This document shows positions 37,920 through 47,670 of a stretch of 59,452 nt of DNA, in pieces. The translations under genes were made by a program, and so were the position numbers. Under the pieces are notes generated by a model. It made no database searches, was not told the DNA's origin, and was given only the letters and a program-made list of their open reading frames with translations. The stretch's first letter is position 1; each line of letters opens with the position of its first letter. The DNA comes from Planctomycetota bacterium (GTDB lineage Bacteria > Planctomycetota > Phycisphaerae > UBA1845). The stretch spans positions 1-59,452 of the forward strand of contig JAUWWQ010000025.1 of NCBI GenBank assembly GCA_030616775.1, in the 5' to 3' direction.

Positions 37920-38364
37920 GGAGACAACAGACCCACAGCAGATCAAGAACCCGACGCCGGAAAGCTGACCAGCCGGCCTTCTGACCGACTGGAAAGTCGG
38001 TTCCACAGGTTCTTGTGAGGTCGGCCCCACAGGTTCTTATGCGATTGGCCCCACAGTTCCTGAAACCGCCTCTTCGGCCTTACCTCTATCAGATGCTAAC
38101 CACGACATCGGCCAAGTCAACAGTCGCGGTCAGGTGTAAGCTATCAGCCGGCAGCCGTGAGGCCAGGGCGCGTCGCGCGACTGGGTGGCACCGTCTGGCG
38201 AAGCCAGGCCGTGGCTTACCGGCGTGCAGCTCGCTTGGCCATCCACACTGGCGGATCCCGATGTACCCCAACGAGCCGGGACGAAGACGCATCGGGACCA
38301 GTGGCACCTGCGCGTCGGTCCTCCAAGACCACACTGCGGGTCACTACGCCGGGCGAACGCCATA
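37920..38364. other. intergenic region upstream of tmRNA
   Basis: The tmRNA promoter should lie just above 37919. A near-repeat of GGTTCTTGTGAGGTCGGCCC / GGTTCTTATGCGATTGGCCC (about 38002-38050) is visible. No gene seen. Confidence 0.35.
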
Positions 38365-39000
38365 CTATGAGCGGCGGAGGGTGTACTGATCGGAACGGGC
38401 TATGCGAATGCGAAGGCGCTCATGGTTGGCCTTGGCGCCCATCGCGACGACCTGGACGACGAACGAGGATCCCTCCTCGTAGCAGGAGCGTTTGCGGATG
38501 CTCAAGTCGGCATCTGCGAACATGGCACCTATGCAGTTGAGCGCGTCGTCCGTGTTGGGTGCGACTATGTTGTAATCCTGAATATCGCGCCGCTCGCCGA
38601 CCCAATGCTCTATGAAATCGAAGACCAGAAGTGCCACGAGGATCACCAGAGTACCGAGCGTCGCCAGAGCCAACTCGCCGAAGCCCACTGCCATACCAAT
38701 GGCAGCGACAGCCCAGATGGTTGCGGCTGTTGTCAGGCCGAAGACGGCTTGGCGGTCGCGGATAATCGCACCGGCCCCCAAAAAGCCGATACCGGTCACG
38801 ATCTGGGCGGCGATGCGCGTACTATTCCAATCGGGCCCGCCGATCATCTCCGAGAGGATCGTAAAGACGCACGCCCCCACACAGATGAGGATGATGGTTC
38901 GCAAGCCGGCAGGTTTGTCGCGCAGCTCACGTTCGAACCCGATCAGCCCACCGAGCAGTACGGCGACAATGAGTCGCACAACATACGTCATCTCGGGCAT
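38365..39000 (-). CDS. MgtC/SapB family membrane protein
   Basis: 211 residues. Family marks are clear: RLIVAVLLGGLIGFERELRD, KPAGLRTIILICVGACVFTI, RIAAQIVTGIGFLGAGAIIR and GLTTAATIWAVAAIGMAVG, giving four or five membrane helices, followed by a cytosolic C-terminal ACT-like region (about residues 140-211). MgtC proteins affect magnesium stress survival and F1Fo ATPase activity in some bacteria; the role of this homologue is not known. A REP palindrome lies just upstream at 39015-39040. Confidence 0.9.
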   Translation of the reverse strand: MPEMTYVVRLIVAVLLGGLIGFERELRDKPAGLRTIILICVGACVFTILSEMIGGPDWNSTRIAAQIVTGIGFLGAGAIIRDRQAVFGLTTAATIWAVAAIGMAVGFGELALATLGTLVILVALLVFDFIEHWVGERRDIQDYNIVAPNTDDALNCIGAMFADADLSIRKRSCYEEGSSFVVQVVAMGAKANHERLRIRIARSDQYTLRRS

Positions 39001-39014
39001 GTCTGTCTCCGCAT

Positions 39015-39040
39015 CGAGCCGCAGGCTTTAGCCTGCGCGG
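39015..39040. repeat. REP palindrome
   Basis: CGAGCCGCAGGCTTTAGCCT then GCGCGG: same unit as in thiE with a compensated stem change (CGCAGGC pairing with GCCTGCG), which shows the stem is being preserved. It sits 14 bases upstream of the mgtC-like start codon. Confidence 0.8.
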
Positions 39041-39151
39041 ACTTCCCCGCGTCCTGAGCGTCGCGGGTGAGTCATTGGCCAGCCAATGACAAACGTCGTG
39101 CACCTATGGGTTGAAAACCCGTGCTACATTCGCTATTCGCAATTCAGTTGC

Positions 39152-40702
39152 TTACCAGCGTTCCGCAATGCTCTTTGCCTGCATGAAGAGCTGTAGATAG
39201 TCGCGACCGCCGGCTTTGGAATCGGTACCCGACATATTGAATCCTCCGAACGGCTGTACATCGACCAGGGCCCCGGTGCACTTGCGATTGAAGTAGAGGT
39301 TACCCACGTGGAACTCATGACGGGCCCGCTCCAACCGCAGGCGGTCGTTGGAGTAAAGGGCGCCGGTCAGGCCGTACTCCGTTCCGTTGGCAATCGCCAG
39401 CCCGTCGTCGAAATCCTTGAACTTGATCACCGCGAGTACCGGGCCGAAGATCTCCTCCTGAGCAATTCGCGCGTCGGGGGCGACGTCGGCAATGATCGTC
39501 GGGGGCACGAAGTAACCCTTGCTCGGGACCTTTCCCCCGCCGAGGACGGTCCGACCCTCAGCTTGGCCGACCTTGATGTATTCGTTCATTTTCTTGTAAG
39601 CAGGCTGATCAATGACCGCACCCATGAAGAGGTTATCCGGTGTTACAGTGTCACCGATTGTCAGTTCGCGGGCACGGGCGACCACCCGATCGATAAGCTC
39701 GTCGTAGATGTCCTTATGAGCGATGAGCCGGCTGCACGCCGAGCATTTTTGTCCCTGAAACCCGAACGCCGAGGCGACCACGCCCTCCGTCGCGGCGGCG
39801 ATGTCAGCAGTCTCGTCGACCACGATGCAATCCTTACCGCCCATCTCGAGCACCGTGCGCTTCAGCCAGATCTGCCCCGGCCGGACCTTGGCGGCTTTTT
39901 CAAAAATACCCACCCCCACCTCACGCGAACCGGTAAAGGAGATGAATCGTGTCAGTGGATGGCACACCAGGGCGTCGCCGACCGTACCTCCGGGCCCAGG
40001 TAGGAAGTTGAGGACGTTCTTCGGTAGCCCTGCTTGGTGCATTATCTCGACGAGCTTGGCCGCCACCACGGGTGCGGTGCTGGCCGGCTTGAGCACCACG
40101 GCGTTGCCCGCCGCCAGGGCCGCCGTGGTCATGCCTGCGCAGATCGCCAGGGGAAAGTTCCATGGCGGAATCACCACACCGACACCGAGCGGAATGTATC
40201 TAAGCTCGTTTTCTTCACCGGGGAAGGGTGTTACCGGATGCGAGCCGGCGAGGCGCATCATTTCCCGGCCGTAGAAGTCCAGGAAATCGATGGCCTCGCA
40301 CACATCAGCGTAGGCTTCGATCCAACTCTTGCTTTCCTCATAACACTGCCAGGCGGCCAGCTCGTACAGCCGCCGGCGCATGATGCGCCCGCCTTTAATG
40401 AGAATACGGGCCCGGGCATCGGGGTCCCAGCGGGACCACTCTTTGAACGCCTCAGCCGCGCAACGGACGGCCTTGTCCGCCAGGTCGGTATTCGACTTGG
40501 CCATAATGCCCACAACGCGATCAGGGTCGGCGGGGCTGACCGAGTCGAAAGTCGCACCGGGCGTCACCGCTTGACCGTCAATCCACAGCGGATAGCTGCG
40601 GCCCAGTTCGCTGGCGACCTTCTCCAGGGCGGCGAGCATCTTCGAACGAGGTTCATCCTGGCTGAAGTCGACGTACGGTTCAGGAGCAAAGGGAGGCAGC
40701 AT
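39152..40702 (-). CDS. L-glutamate gamma-semialdehyde (P5C) dehydrogenase
   Basis: 516 residues, the RocA/PutA-C type aldehyde dehydrogenase that oxidises glutamate semialdehyde to glutamate with NAD+, the last step of proline breakdown. Visible: PPWNFPLAICAGMTTAALAA with the catalytic-site asparagine, KPASTAPVVAAKLVEIMHQA, SFTGSREVGVGI, LEMGGKDCIVVDETAD (glutamate) and FGFQGQKCSACSRLIAH (nucleophile cysteine), then EEIFGPVLAVIKFKDFDDGL and QPFGGFNMSGTDSKAGG. AAGGA is placed eight bases before the ATG. No proline dehydrogenase gene lies beside it. Confidence 0.93.
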   Translation of the reverse strand: MLPPFAPEPYVDFSQDEPRSKMLAALEKVASELGRSYPLWIDGQAVTPGATFDSVSPADPDRVVGIMAKSNTDLADKAVRCAAEAFKEWSRWDPDARARILIKGGRIMRRRLYELAAWQCYEESKSWIEAYADVCEAIDFLDFYGREMMRLAGSHPVTPFPGEENELRYIPLGVGVVIPPWNFPLAICAGMTTAALAAGNAVVLKPASTAPVVAAKLVEIMHQAGLPKNVLNFLPGPGGTVGDALVCHPLTRFISFTGSREVGVGIFEKAAKVRPGQIWLKRTVLEMGGKDCIVVDETADIAAATEGVVASAFGFQGQKCSACSRLIAHKDIYDELIDRVVARARELTIGDTVTPDNLFMGAVIDQPAYKKMNEYIKVGQAEGRTVLGGGKVPSKGYFVPPTIIADVAPDARIAQEEIFGPVLAVIKFKDFDDGLAIANGTEYGLTGALYSNDRLRLERARHEFHVGNLYFNRKCTGALVDVQPFGGFNMSGTDSKAGGRDYLQLFMQAKSIAERW

Positions 40703-40874
40703 CGATTCATTCCTTCCAAAGGTCGGGGCGATCCACGTTCCTTGTTGGACCGCACCGGACCGCGCCGCGAGTCGTCTGACGGTCCATTCCGCAAAACCTC
40801 TTCAGGCCGCTTTTCTACACCAAGCAGACCTGCTTGACCAGAGTGGTTTTGGGGCTTCCGCGATGAGGGTGGAA

Positions 40875-42818
40875 TTACGGGAGTGTTGCGTTCAGGAAAG
40901 GTTCATAGGTGCCCGCGCCGTTGAGCAGATCTATTACGCGCAGGATGTCGGCCGGAGTCGCTTCACCGGAGCGGTCCACGTCGATCGACCAGATGGGCAG
41001 CTCGACAATCCCATTGAGTGCATCGATGATACGGAGGATGTCGGCCGGGGCGCTGGTACCGTCAGCATTGACGTCGCCGGGCAGGTAGCCCAGGTAAACG
41101 AAAGTACCGCTGTCGACGTGCGTCAGGATGGTCCAGGCCTTCGCCGAGATCTTGTAACCCAGAATCACCCTGACTACCCGCTCTTGGCCTTCAACCGGTA
41201 GGACAGCCACCACAGGAGGGGCCAGGGCAACGCCACCCTCCTGTGTTACCGCAAAATCCTCAATCGCCAACTCGGCGATCTGGGATACCTCGCCGCCGAA
41301 GGTCAGGTCAACCCATTGCCACCCGGCCGGACTCGAGCCGTCCGGTGCCGAGGGCTGACGGGCGTCGATCGCCCCATCCGGCGGTGAACTGGAGATGATC
41401 TGCGTCGGGCCGGCGACCACTAAGGCCCTGTAAGCATTGATCCGGCCGTAGCCGTACTGCTCGTCCCACCCTTCCGGGCCTAAATCATCCGCCGTCTCCG
41501 TGATAATCGCGCGGATCTCGTCGTGGGTCAGCTCCGGCGTGTAGGATTTGATCAGGGCTGCCAGACCGGTGACGTATGCGGTGGCCATCGAAGTTCCATT
41601 CATCTTATCGAAGCCACTGATCCACAAGGTCGAGTAAATGGCGTCGCCGGGTGCGCAGACATCAATCTCGTCACCGTAGTTGCTGCTCCAATACGGGTAG
41701 GTTGTGTTGGAGTGGGTGGCGAACTCGTCATCGTCGGTCGTCCCACTGACGGCCATGCTGTTGGTGAACCGCGCCGGGGCACACACGACGCCCGCACCGC
41801 AAAAGTCATTGTTGCCTGCGGCAGCGATGACTAGCAGACCTTTGTCATGGGCGTAGTTGACTGCATTTCGGAACGTGGTTGACCCGGTGGGGTACTGCAG
41901 GCTCATGTTGATGATGTCGGCACCATGATCGACTGCCCAGACAACGCCCTGGGCGGCAGCCAGCTCATAGCCCCAGCATCCGTTAAAGACACGCACGGGC
42001 ATGATCTTGGCTCCCCATGTCACGCCTGCGCCACAGACGCCGTTGTTGCCCTCTGCCGCAACGATGCCCGCAATATGGGTGCCGTGTGGACATCCGTCGG
42101 TGGTCAGATCGGGATTGGAAGGATCGTCCGTGTTAATGCCCGGGACCATGCGGTCCCGGTATTCGACGTGCCTGTTCACACCGCTGTCGACGATCGCAAC
42201 GGTCACGGTTCCCGGGTCCCCGGTATGGATGTCCCACGCTTCGGGGGCGTCGATGTCCGCGTCGACCAGGCCGCCAGTCTCCCCTATGTTGTGCAATCCG
42301 TATTGGCGCCAGAACCGTTCGTCGTCGGGAATGAATTCTGCCACGCCGCCGAGGGCATCTACCTCGGCGTACTCGATCTGATCGTTCAAGGCTGCGAAGG
42401 CTGCGGCCATTGCCGCGGTGTCTGTGCCCGCCGGAACCTCGAGAACGAAAGTGCGGTCCAGGCCGTAGCGTGCAGCCACTTCCGGGCTGCCGAACTCGTG
42501 CGGGTAGGCTCGGCGCATCCCGGCTACCCCCCACCGGTTCCACGCCGCCCTTAGGACAGCGCTCGCTCCGGCTGGTGCGGCCGATTTCACGGCAGGTTGA
42601 GAGTCAGAGTCAGCCACCGCATGAGTAGGGCGAGCGACATGGGCATCAGAAACACCGGGAGCGAACTGCACGATGATGCGCGTGTCGGAATGTCCGCCCA
42701 AGGGCCCAGGTCGACGCCCAGGATCCACCACGGGCACCGCACCTCGGGCCGGGGGGACAACCGCCATTGCAACCAGCAGAACGCTGTACAGAACCCGGAT
42801 TCGATCGACCTCCGACAT
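40875..42818 (-). CDS. secreted subtilisin-like (S8) protease with dockerin-type tail
   Basis: 647 residues. ATG 42816-42818 with GGGAGGT just upstream. A signal peptide (VLYSVLLVAMAVVPPARGA) and an inhibitor-like propeptide precede the catalytic triad: Asp in TVAIVDSGVNRH, His in CPHGTHIAGIVAAEGNNG and Ser in MNGTSMATAYVTGLAALIKS; the oxyanion Asn region is LVIAAAGNNDFCG. After a beta-domain comes a dockerin type I-like pair, GDVNADGTSAPADILRIIDA and IDVDRSGEATPADILRVIDL, with calcium-loop Asp/Asn residues. Exported broad-specificity protease or a maturation protease; dockerin tails in planctomycetes may dock to surface partners. Confidence 0.93.
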   Translation of the reverse strand: MSEVDRIRVLYSVLLVAMAVVPPARGAVPVVDPGRRPGPLGGHSDTRIIVQFAPGVSDAHVARPTHAVADSDSQPAVKSAAPAGASAVLRAAWNRWGVAGMRRAYPHEFGSPEVAARYGLDRTFVLEVPAGTDTAAMAAAFAALNDQIEYAEVDALGGVAEFIPDDERFWRQYGLHNIGETGGLVDADIDAPEAWDIHTGDPGTVTVAIVDSGVNRHVEYRDRMVPGINTDDPSNPDLTTDGCPHGTHIAGIVAAEGNNGVCGAGVTWGAKIMPVRVFNGCWGYELAAAQGVVWAVDHGADIINMSLQYPTGSTTFRNAVNYAHDKGLLVIAAAGNNDFCGAGVVCAPARFTNSMAVSGTTDDDEFATHSNTTYPYWSSNYGDEIDVCAPGDAIYSTLWISGFDKMNGTSMATAYVTGLAALIKSYTPELTHDEIRAIITETADDLGPEGWDEQYGYGRINAYRALVVAGPTQIISSSPPDGAIDARQPSAPDGSSPAGWQWVDLTFGGEVSQIAELAIEDFAVTQEGGVALAPPVVAVLPVEGQERVVRVILGYKISAKAWTILTHVDSGTFVYLGYLPGDVNADGTSAPADILRIIDALNGIVELPIWSIDVDRSGEATPADILRVIDLLNGAGTYEPFLNATLP

Positions 42819-43041
42819 TCCACCTCCCAGCTATTCGATGGTCAGCGTTACCGGCGCGTTCCGGACAGACAACTTCACCGGTTGATTGACGCGGCAGCGA
42901 ACCTCTCACGGTCAGTCTGGCGGACGATGTATTAGGACCTAAGAGCACACCCCGTTTGTCAACAGCGCATCATAGTAGCGCAGCTCGCCGGGATCAACCC
43001 TCGTGCATAAGACCCAACCGTGCGAATTGAGCCCGCAGTCA

Positions 43042-43626
43042 CTATGTGTTCCACGTGGGGCGCGTGCCGCTAAGGAAACGAAGGCGTTGGAAGAGATGGT
43101 GACGCACGGTGATCAGGTCCCGTAAGCGTCGGAGGGTGGCCTCATCAATTCGTCCACCGTAGCGCCAGGACAGGAGATCCTCTTCGAGTTCCAGCCATCG
43201 GCGAGTACCGCCGAGCTTACGTTTTCGCTTGGGGTCCCTTCCCTCGAGCAGCTTGCGAACCTCGGCTTCGACCCGTTTGAGCTCCACGACGATCTTGTGT
43301 GCCGACACCTCATTGGCCCAGTTCGGTGGTTTGGGTGCCTCGGCGGTTTCGGCGGGTGCCTCGGGCTCAGCCACAATAGCCTCGGTGTCGGACGTGTCGT
43401 TGCTGTCCGCGGGTGCCGCCGCCTCAGTGGCAGGCGTCGCCACGACCTCGTCCGCGTCGTCACCTTCCAGGGCCCGTATGGCCGGGTCGAGAAGCTGCAG
43501 ATCATCTTCATCCACCACCTGCTCGGGCGATTCGTCGGGGGAGTACGCGTCCTCGATCGCAGGTAGATCACTGGGCGGCGGTCGTGAACCTGGTTGGTCC
43601 GAAGTAGGTGTATCTTCAGGTGCCAT
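43042..43626 (-). CDS. hypothetical acidic protein with C-terminal helical domain
   Basis: 194 residues from ATG 43624-43626; a GGGG stands just upstream and the extension to 43695 looks unlike protein. The first 115 residues are low-complexity and acidic, rich in Ala, Pro, Glu and Asp (for example EAPAETAEAPKPPNWANEVS). The last 75 are charged and helical (AHKIVVELKRVEAEVRKLLE, RLRDLITVRHHLFQRLRFLS). No membrane segment or known domain. It lies just downstream of the toroid gene end (about 130 bases) on the same strand and could be part of that unit. Confidence 0.55.
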   Translation of the reverse strand: MAPEDTPTSDQPGSRPPPSDLPAIEDAYSPDESPEQVVDEDDLQLLDPAIRALEGDDADEVVATPATEAAAPADSNDTSDTEAIVAEPEAPAETAEAPKPPNWANEVSAHKIVVELKRVEAEVRKLLEGRDPKRKRKLGGTRRWLELEEDLLSWRYGGRIDEATLRRLRDLITVRHHLFQRLRFLSGTRPTWNT

Positions 43627-43758
43627 CGTTAACCCCGGGCAGTTGTCTCCACGCCGAACGAGACTTTCACTGCCTGCTCGCCCCAGCGATCCCAAGTATA
43701 GACTGCCGTGTACCTCAACGGGCCGTCATCCGCAAGCGGTCACGTGAATCTCCCAAGG

Positions 43759-44901
43759 TCACGGAGAGAGCGCCGCTTGGAGCGCTAACACTGCGTAGGC
43801 GGTGACCAGATGAGGATTGCCTTCGTACCAGCGGTCCTCTTTGTTGATCCAACTCCCGTCCTCGCCCTGGAGTGAAATCAGCTTCTCGCACAGCTCGGCT
43901 CGCCAGGCGTGTGGCACTCCATCTGCGTCGCGGACGGTCTCCTCACCCCAGGCGTGCATGGCCCTGGCAAACACGTGATAGAAGTAGTAAAGGCCCTGCT
44001 TGGATTGGGCGTGCGGCATGTTGGGGTTGTGGTCGAGAGTGTAGTGGCGGCGTATCCACTCGATGGCCCGTTGCACTCGCGCATCGTTGCGATCCACCCT
44101 GGCATAGAGCATGCTCTTGAAACCCGCGTAGGTCATCGAGCCGTAGCTGCGCAGGCGCGGCTTTCCGTCAACGAGTTGCGTGCCCGCCTTGGATTCACCG
44201 CCGTTGACCGGTGTATAGACGAATCCACCGTCCTCGCTGCCGCCTGCGAAGGACTGATCGTTGGTCGTGCCGAGCATCTGGCACCGCGACACGAACACCA
44301 TGGCCTTCTGATACACCGGATCGTCAGGAGGCAAACCGCTTTGCTGAAGGGCTTCGAGCATTAGCTGGGTGTTGGACAGGTCCGGGCGCTTGTGCTGCCC
44401 ATAGCCCTGCCCACCGAAAAAGGTGCTCGACGCCTCGTGTCCCTCGCCGTCGTCCCATTGCAGTTTCTTGAGGAATCGCTGTGCCTTCTTAATGGCCCCG
44501 GCATGTGCGGAGTCTTTGGTTGCAGCCAGGGCCATTAGCGCCACGCTAGTGTGATAATTCCGCATGCCCTCGCCGGGCACGTAAATGCCGCCGTCTGGCT
44601 GAACATAGCGAAGGGTGAAATCGAGCCCGCGCCTGGCGGCCGCATGTTTCGCACCGTAGTCCTTGTCCTGGATCAGACACTTGACGACCAGAGCGGTGAT
44701 GGCCGGATGCGACTTCCCGAACGCCTCCCACCCACCGTCGGCCTGCTGAGATGCAGCGAGATAGCCAAGGGCCTTGTCGATAGCCTCCTGCGTCCTGATC
44801 CGAAGGCTCAGATCAACCGGGACCTCATCGGCCGCCGCGCCCCCAGCCAAGCAGGCCACACTCAACAGGCTGCACAACGACGTCAATCGTGGATGCTTCA
44901 T
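43759..44901 (-). CDS. secreted prenyltransferase/squalene-oxidase-repeat (toroid) protein
   Basis: 380 residues from ATG 44899-44901, picked because it opens a signal peptide (SLCSLLSVACLAGGAAA) and follows GGGAG; the frame extends upstream without a site. Toroid motifs: LAASQQADGGWEAFGKSHPA, YVQPDGGIYVPGEGMRNYHT, KAQRFLKKLQWDDGEGHEAS and LISLQGEDGSWINKEDRW. No DxDD, and it is exported, so it is not a standard squalene-hopene cyclase. It is a paralogue in fold to the toroid protein at 7335-8477. The next gene upstream on the same strand is a membrane glycosyltransferase ending 147 bases away. Confidence 0.75.
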   Translation of the reverse strand: MKHPRLTSLCSLLSVACLAGGAAADEVPVDLSLRIRTQEAIDKALGYLAASQQADGGWEAFGKSHPAITALVVKCLIQDKDYGAKHAAARRGLDFTLRYVQPDGGIYVPGEGMRNYHTSVALMALAATKDSAHAGAIKKAQRFLKKLQWDDGEGHEASSTFFGGQGYGQHKRPDLSNTQLMLEALQQSGLPPDDPVYQKAMVFVSRCQMLGTTNDQSFAGGSEDGGFVYTPVNGGESKAGTQLVDGKPRLRSYGSMTYAGFKSMLYARVDRNDARVQRAIEWIRRHYTLDHNPNMPHAQSKQGLYYFYHVFARAMHAWGEETVRDADGVPHAWRAELCEKLISLQGEDGSWINKEDRWYEGNPHLVTAYAVLALQAALSP

Positions 44902-45047
44902 TGACGAATGCTCCCAAACTCCAAATAGCGCCCCGTCCTCTAAGTAGCGCGCTTTGTCGCGTTTATTATAGGTGGTCTGCAGGCAAATACGTAGTGGCTC
45001 GGTACGTGCAACATTGTCAGGCACTATGTCGTGCGAATGCCGGAACG

Positions 45048-46799
45048 TTACGGAGCATCACTCCTCTCCTTCGGATCACGCCTGTCGCCGGTACTTTGTG
45101 GAATCTTTACTTCCGCCATACGCTCTGAATCTGCCGTGGGTTCTCCGTCTGCCGTGGGTCTGGTATCACCTGGAGGCGCATGGGGTTGCGGCTCGGGCGG
45201 TTTGCCGTCAGGAGGCGTGCCTGCCTTACGAACGATCACCGCGTCACCGTGGGCGCTGCACTTGCCTGAAGGGTCGCGTTTTTGGCGCACGTTGGCAACC
45301 GCGGTTGCGCCCTTCAAGGCTGCGGCCGCTTTGAGACCTTCCAGGGCATCTTCCGGTCGGCGGAAGCCATCGACGAAGACGGCTTCGACCTGCTCGACGA
45401 TCTCGTAGCCGGCTACCACGGCGGTGCTAGAGGTGGCCAGGATACGGGCCGCCTCCGCCCGGCGCTTGGCAAGGAACGCCTCATCCGGCTCAGTTTGGCT
45501 CTCACCGTATTTCTGCAACAGCGGATGGGTGGTCGGCTCCTCGATCCCTTTGGCGGCCGCGGGCTCGGAAAGCGATCCGACGGCGTCTTGGCCTTCGAGC
45601 TGATGGCCCCGATAAGTCGTACCTCGCCAGGTGGTCGGTCTCGCTCCCACCGCCTTGAACATGGCGTTGATGAGCATCCCAAAAACTACGAACGCACCGA
45701 GGACGTAAGTCAACGACCAAGCGCGTCCCGTTCGCAGAATGCCATATACCCGCCACATGACCAACTGCATGAGCGCAACCGCCGCACCCCACAGACAAGC
45801 GGCCAGGCCCCACTCCGTCGCGCTGCCTACGTGCGACCCTTGCAGACCCGCAAGTGCGATAACCAGACTCACCCACGGCACGATGCACAGAAGTGCCAGC
45901 AGCAAGGCAGCGGCTGACAAGCGCCTCAGCGACACCAGGCAGCCGTAGAAAAGGCGGCTCCACCCGCGCCAGGCCGCCGGAAGGGAATCGTACATCCGCG
46001 TACGGTACAGATCGTCGTTCTCCACCACGCGTAAGCCCAGCCCCATTTGCTTGGCCAATCGGGCCATCTGGACATCTTCATTCAATTCGTTTCGGACCCG
46101 TTCATAGCCGCCGATCGCCTCATAGCAGCTCCGCTGCATCAAGATGAACGCACCGTTGGCGTAGGCTGCCTTCCGCCACGGCTTGTTCACCCGATGAGGC
46201 AAAAACCAGGTCATAAGCGCAAGTGTGCAAACCGGTTGAATAATACGCTCCCACACCGTGTGCGTTTCAAGCACCGGAGTTACCGAAAGGAAGTCGATCT
46301 CGTGGGCAGCCGCTTCACGCATGGCCATCGAGAGCGTGCGGCGCGAGGTCTGCCGGCAGTCCGCATCAGTGAACAGAAGCCATTCGCCATCGGCAACGGC
46401 CACACCCTCGCGCATCGCGTTGCTCTTTCCGAACCATCCTTTGCGAAGAGCCTTGACGGTGATGACCCGGAGACGACCACCGGCCTGCCGTTCGAGTCGG
46501 CGCAAGATGACCGGCGTGCGGTCGTGGCTGCGGTCGTCGACGACGATCAGCTCGTAGCCGGGATAGTCCTGATCGAGCAGGCCCGTCACGCAGGTCTCGA
46601 TGTTGTCTTCCTCGTCTTTAGCCGCAACGATGATCGAGACCTTCGGAGCGTCTGGTGGTGGTCCGGGATGGGAACGCGAGCTGAGTATCTGGCGCTGGCG
46701 CGTAATCCGCCCTATGTTGGCATATCGGATAAGCCAGACAATCCCGGCCATACCGGCCAAGGCAAGCCATAAGGTAAACCATGCGGACATCGATGACAT
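45048..46799 (-). CDS. membrane GT2 glycosyltransferase fused to a YbjQ-like domain
   Basis: 583 residues from ATG 46797-46799; a TTG three codons upstream is spaced better from GGAG and may be the real start. One N-terminal helix leads to a GT2 catalytic domain: VSIIVAAKDEEDNIETCVTG, YELIVVDDRSHDRTP, LLFTDADCRQ (DxD site), NELNEDVQMARLAKQMG (ED base region) and a QxxRW-like RGWSRLF, then three or four C-terminal helices. It resembles the hopanoid/carotenoid-linked HpnB/CruC group. Residues about 475-550 (VVAGYEIVEQVEAVFVDGFR, LKGATAVANVRQKRD, GDAVIVRK) look like a YbjQ/UPF0145 heavy-metal-binding-type domain, an unusual fusion. A Pro-rich tail follows. Confidence 0.8.
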   Translation of the reverse strand: MSSMSAWFTLWLALAGMAGIVWLIRYANIGRITRQRQILSSRSHPGPPPDAPKVSIIVAAKDEEDNIETCVTGLLDQDYPGYELIVVDDRSHDRTPVILRRLERQAGGRLRVITVKALRKGWFGKSNAMREGVAVADGEWLLFTDADCRQTSRRTLSMAMREAAAHEIDFLSVTPVLETHTVWERIIQPVCTLALMTWFLPHRVNKPWRKAAYANGAFILMQRSCYEAIGGYERVRNELNEDVQMARLAKQMGLGLRVVENDDLYRTRMYDSLPAAWRGWSRLFYGCLVSLRRLSAAALLLALLCIVPWVSLVIALAGLQGSHVGSATEWGLAACLWGAAVALMQLVMWRVYGILRTGRAWSLTYVLGAFVVFGMLINAMFKAVGARPTTWRGTTYRGHQLEGQDAVGSLSEPAAAKGIEEPTTHPLLQKYGESQTEPDEAFLAKRRAEAARILATSSTAVVAGYEIVEQVEAVFVDGFRRPEDALEGLKAAAALKGATAVANVRQKRDPSGKCSAHGDAVIVRKAGTPPDGKPPEPQPHAPPGDTRPTADGEPTADSERMAEVKIPQSTGDRRDPKERSDAP

Positions 46800-46992
46800 C
46801 CAGTGCAATTCGCTCCGCGCCGCGACGGATTATGGCCCAAGCGGTGCTCTGCGGCAACTTGGCGCGATTTGCGGCGTCCCATGCGGTTGGCTGGCTCGTG
46901 GTTGGAACGCGCGGTGCTAAGGAGGCGTGGAGGAGTATGCCCTGCAATCCCTATGCGGCCCTCCACCGCTGAAGAATAGCTCAGTCGAGTAG

Positions 46993-47658
46993 GTCGGGTC
47001 AACAGACCCGGCATTTGACGCCGTTACCTTCCAGACGGCTGAATTCGATGCAACGGGACGCCGGATCAAGAAGAGCGTTACAAATTCCGGCGACTTTGAC
47101 GCCGTGACCCGGTATTATTATGATGGTCACAAGATCGTGGAGACGCGAGTCGGGGACAGTCCGACCACGTACCATCAGCAGTTCATCCACGGCACGCAGT
47201 ACATCGACGAGCTGGTCATGATCCGGGTGAAGGACAAAGGCGACCTATACGTCCATCAGGACGCCAACTGGAACGTCATCGGCCTGACCGACCTGGGCGG
47301 CCACCTCGTGGAGCGCTACGTCCTCACCCCTTACGGTGAAGTGACCGTCTACCAGGAAACGGGCTACGGGGACCGCGACGGTGACGGTGACGTGGACGCC
47401 ACGGACAAGGGCACACCGGGCACGACCTGCACTGGCACGGTCTCAGGCGCTTGCCGAATCCTGGACCTGGATTTCGACGGCGATTACGACTCAACCGATG
47501 CAGGACTGTTCGATTCGCTCCCGGGGGCCATAGTGCGCGCACCCTGCGCTCTACTTCGTTTGCTGCTTTCACGTCCACTTCTTCCTACGCTGAGCCTTCC
47601 TGTCGGCCGTAGGTCTCCCCAATCCGGGTGGGCAGGCAACCGAGCGGGGAAACGTTAG
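46993..47658 (+). pseudogene. Rhs-repeat protein remnant
   Basis: A frame without start codon reads FDATGRRIKKSVTNSGDFDA, YYYDGHKIVETR, LYVHQDANWNVIGLTDLGGH and LVERYVLTPYGEVTVYQETG, followed by dockerin-like DRDGDGDVDATDKG and DLDFDGDYDSTDAGLFDSLP. This is the C-terminal repeat region of planctomycete Rhs proteins. The usual RARxYDPxxGRF core that should follow is absent: homology stops at about 47530. Both ends are lost, so it is a relic. Confidence 0.8.
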
Positions 47659-47670
47659 GGCGGAAGTGCA

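Noticed and set aside
43759-46799. Hopanoid biosynthesis cluster (toroid plus HpnB-like glycosyltransferase)
   Set aside because: The toroid is secreted and has no DxDD; no shc, hpnC/D/E or hpnH gene is present.
46993-47658. Active Rhs toxin
   Set aside because: The conserved core and toxin tip are missing and there is no start codon.
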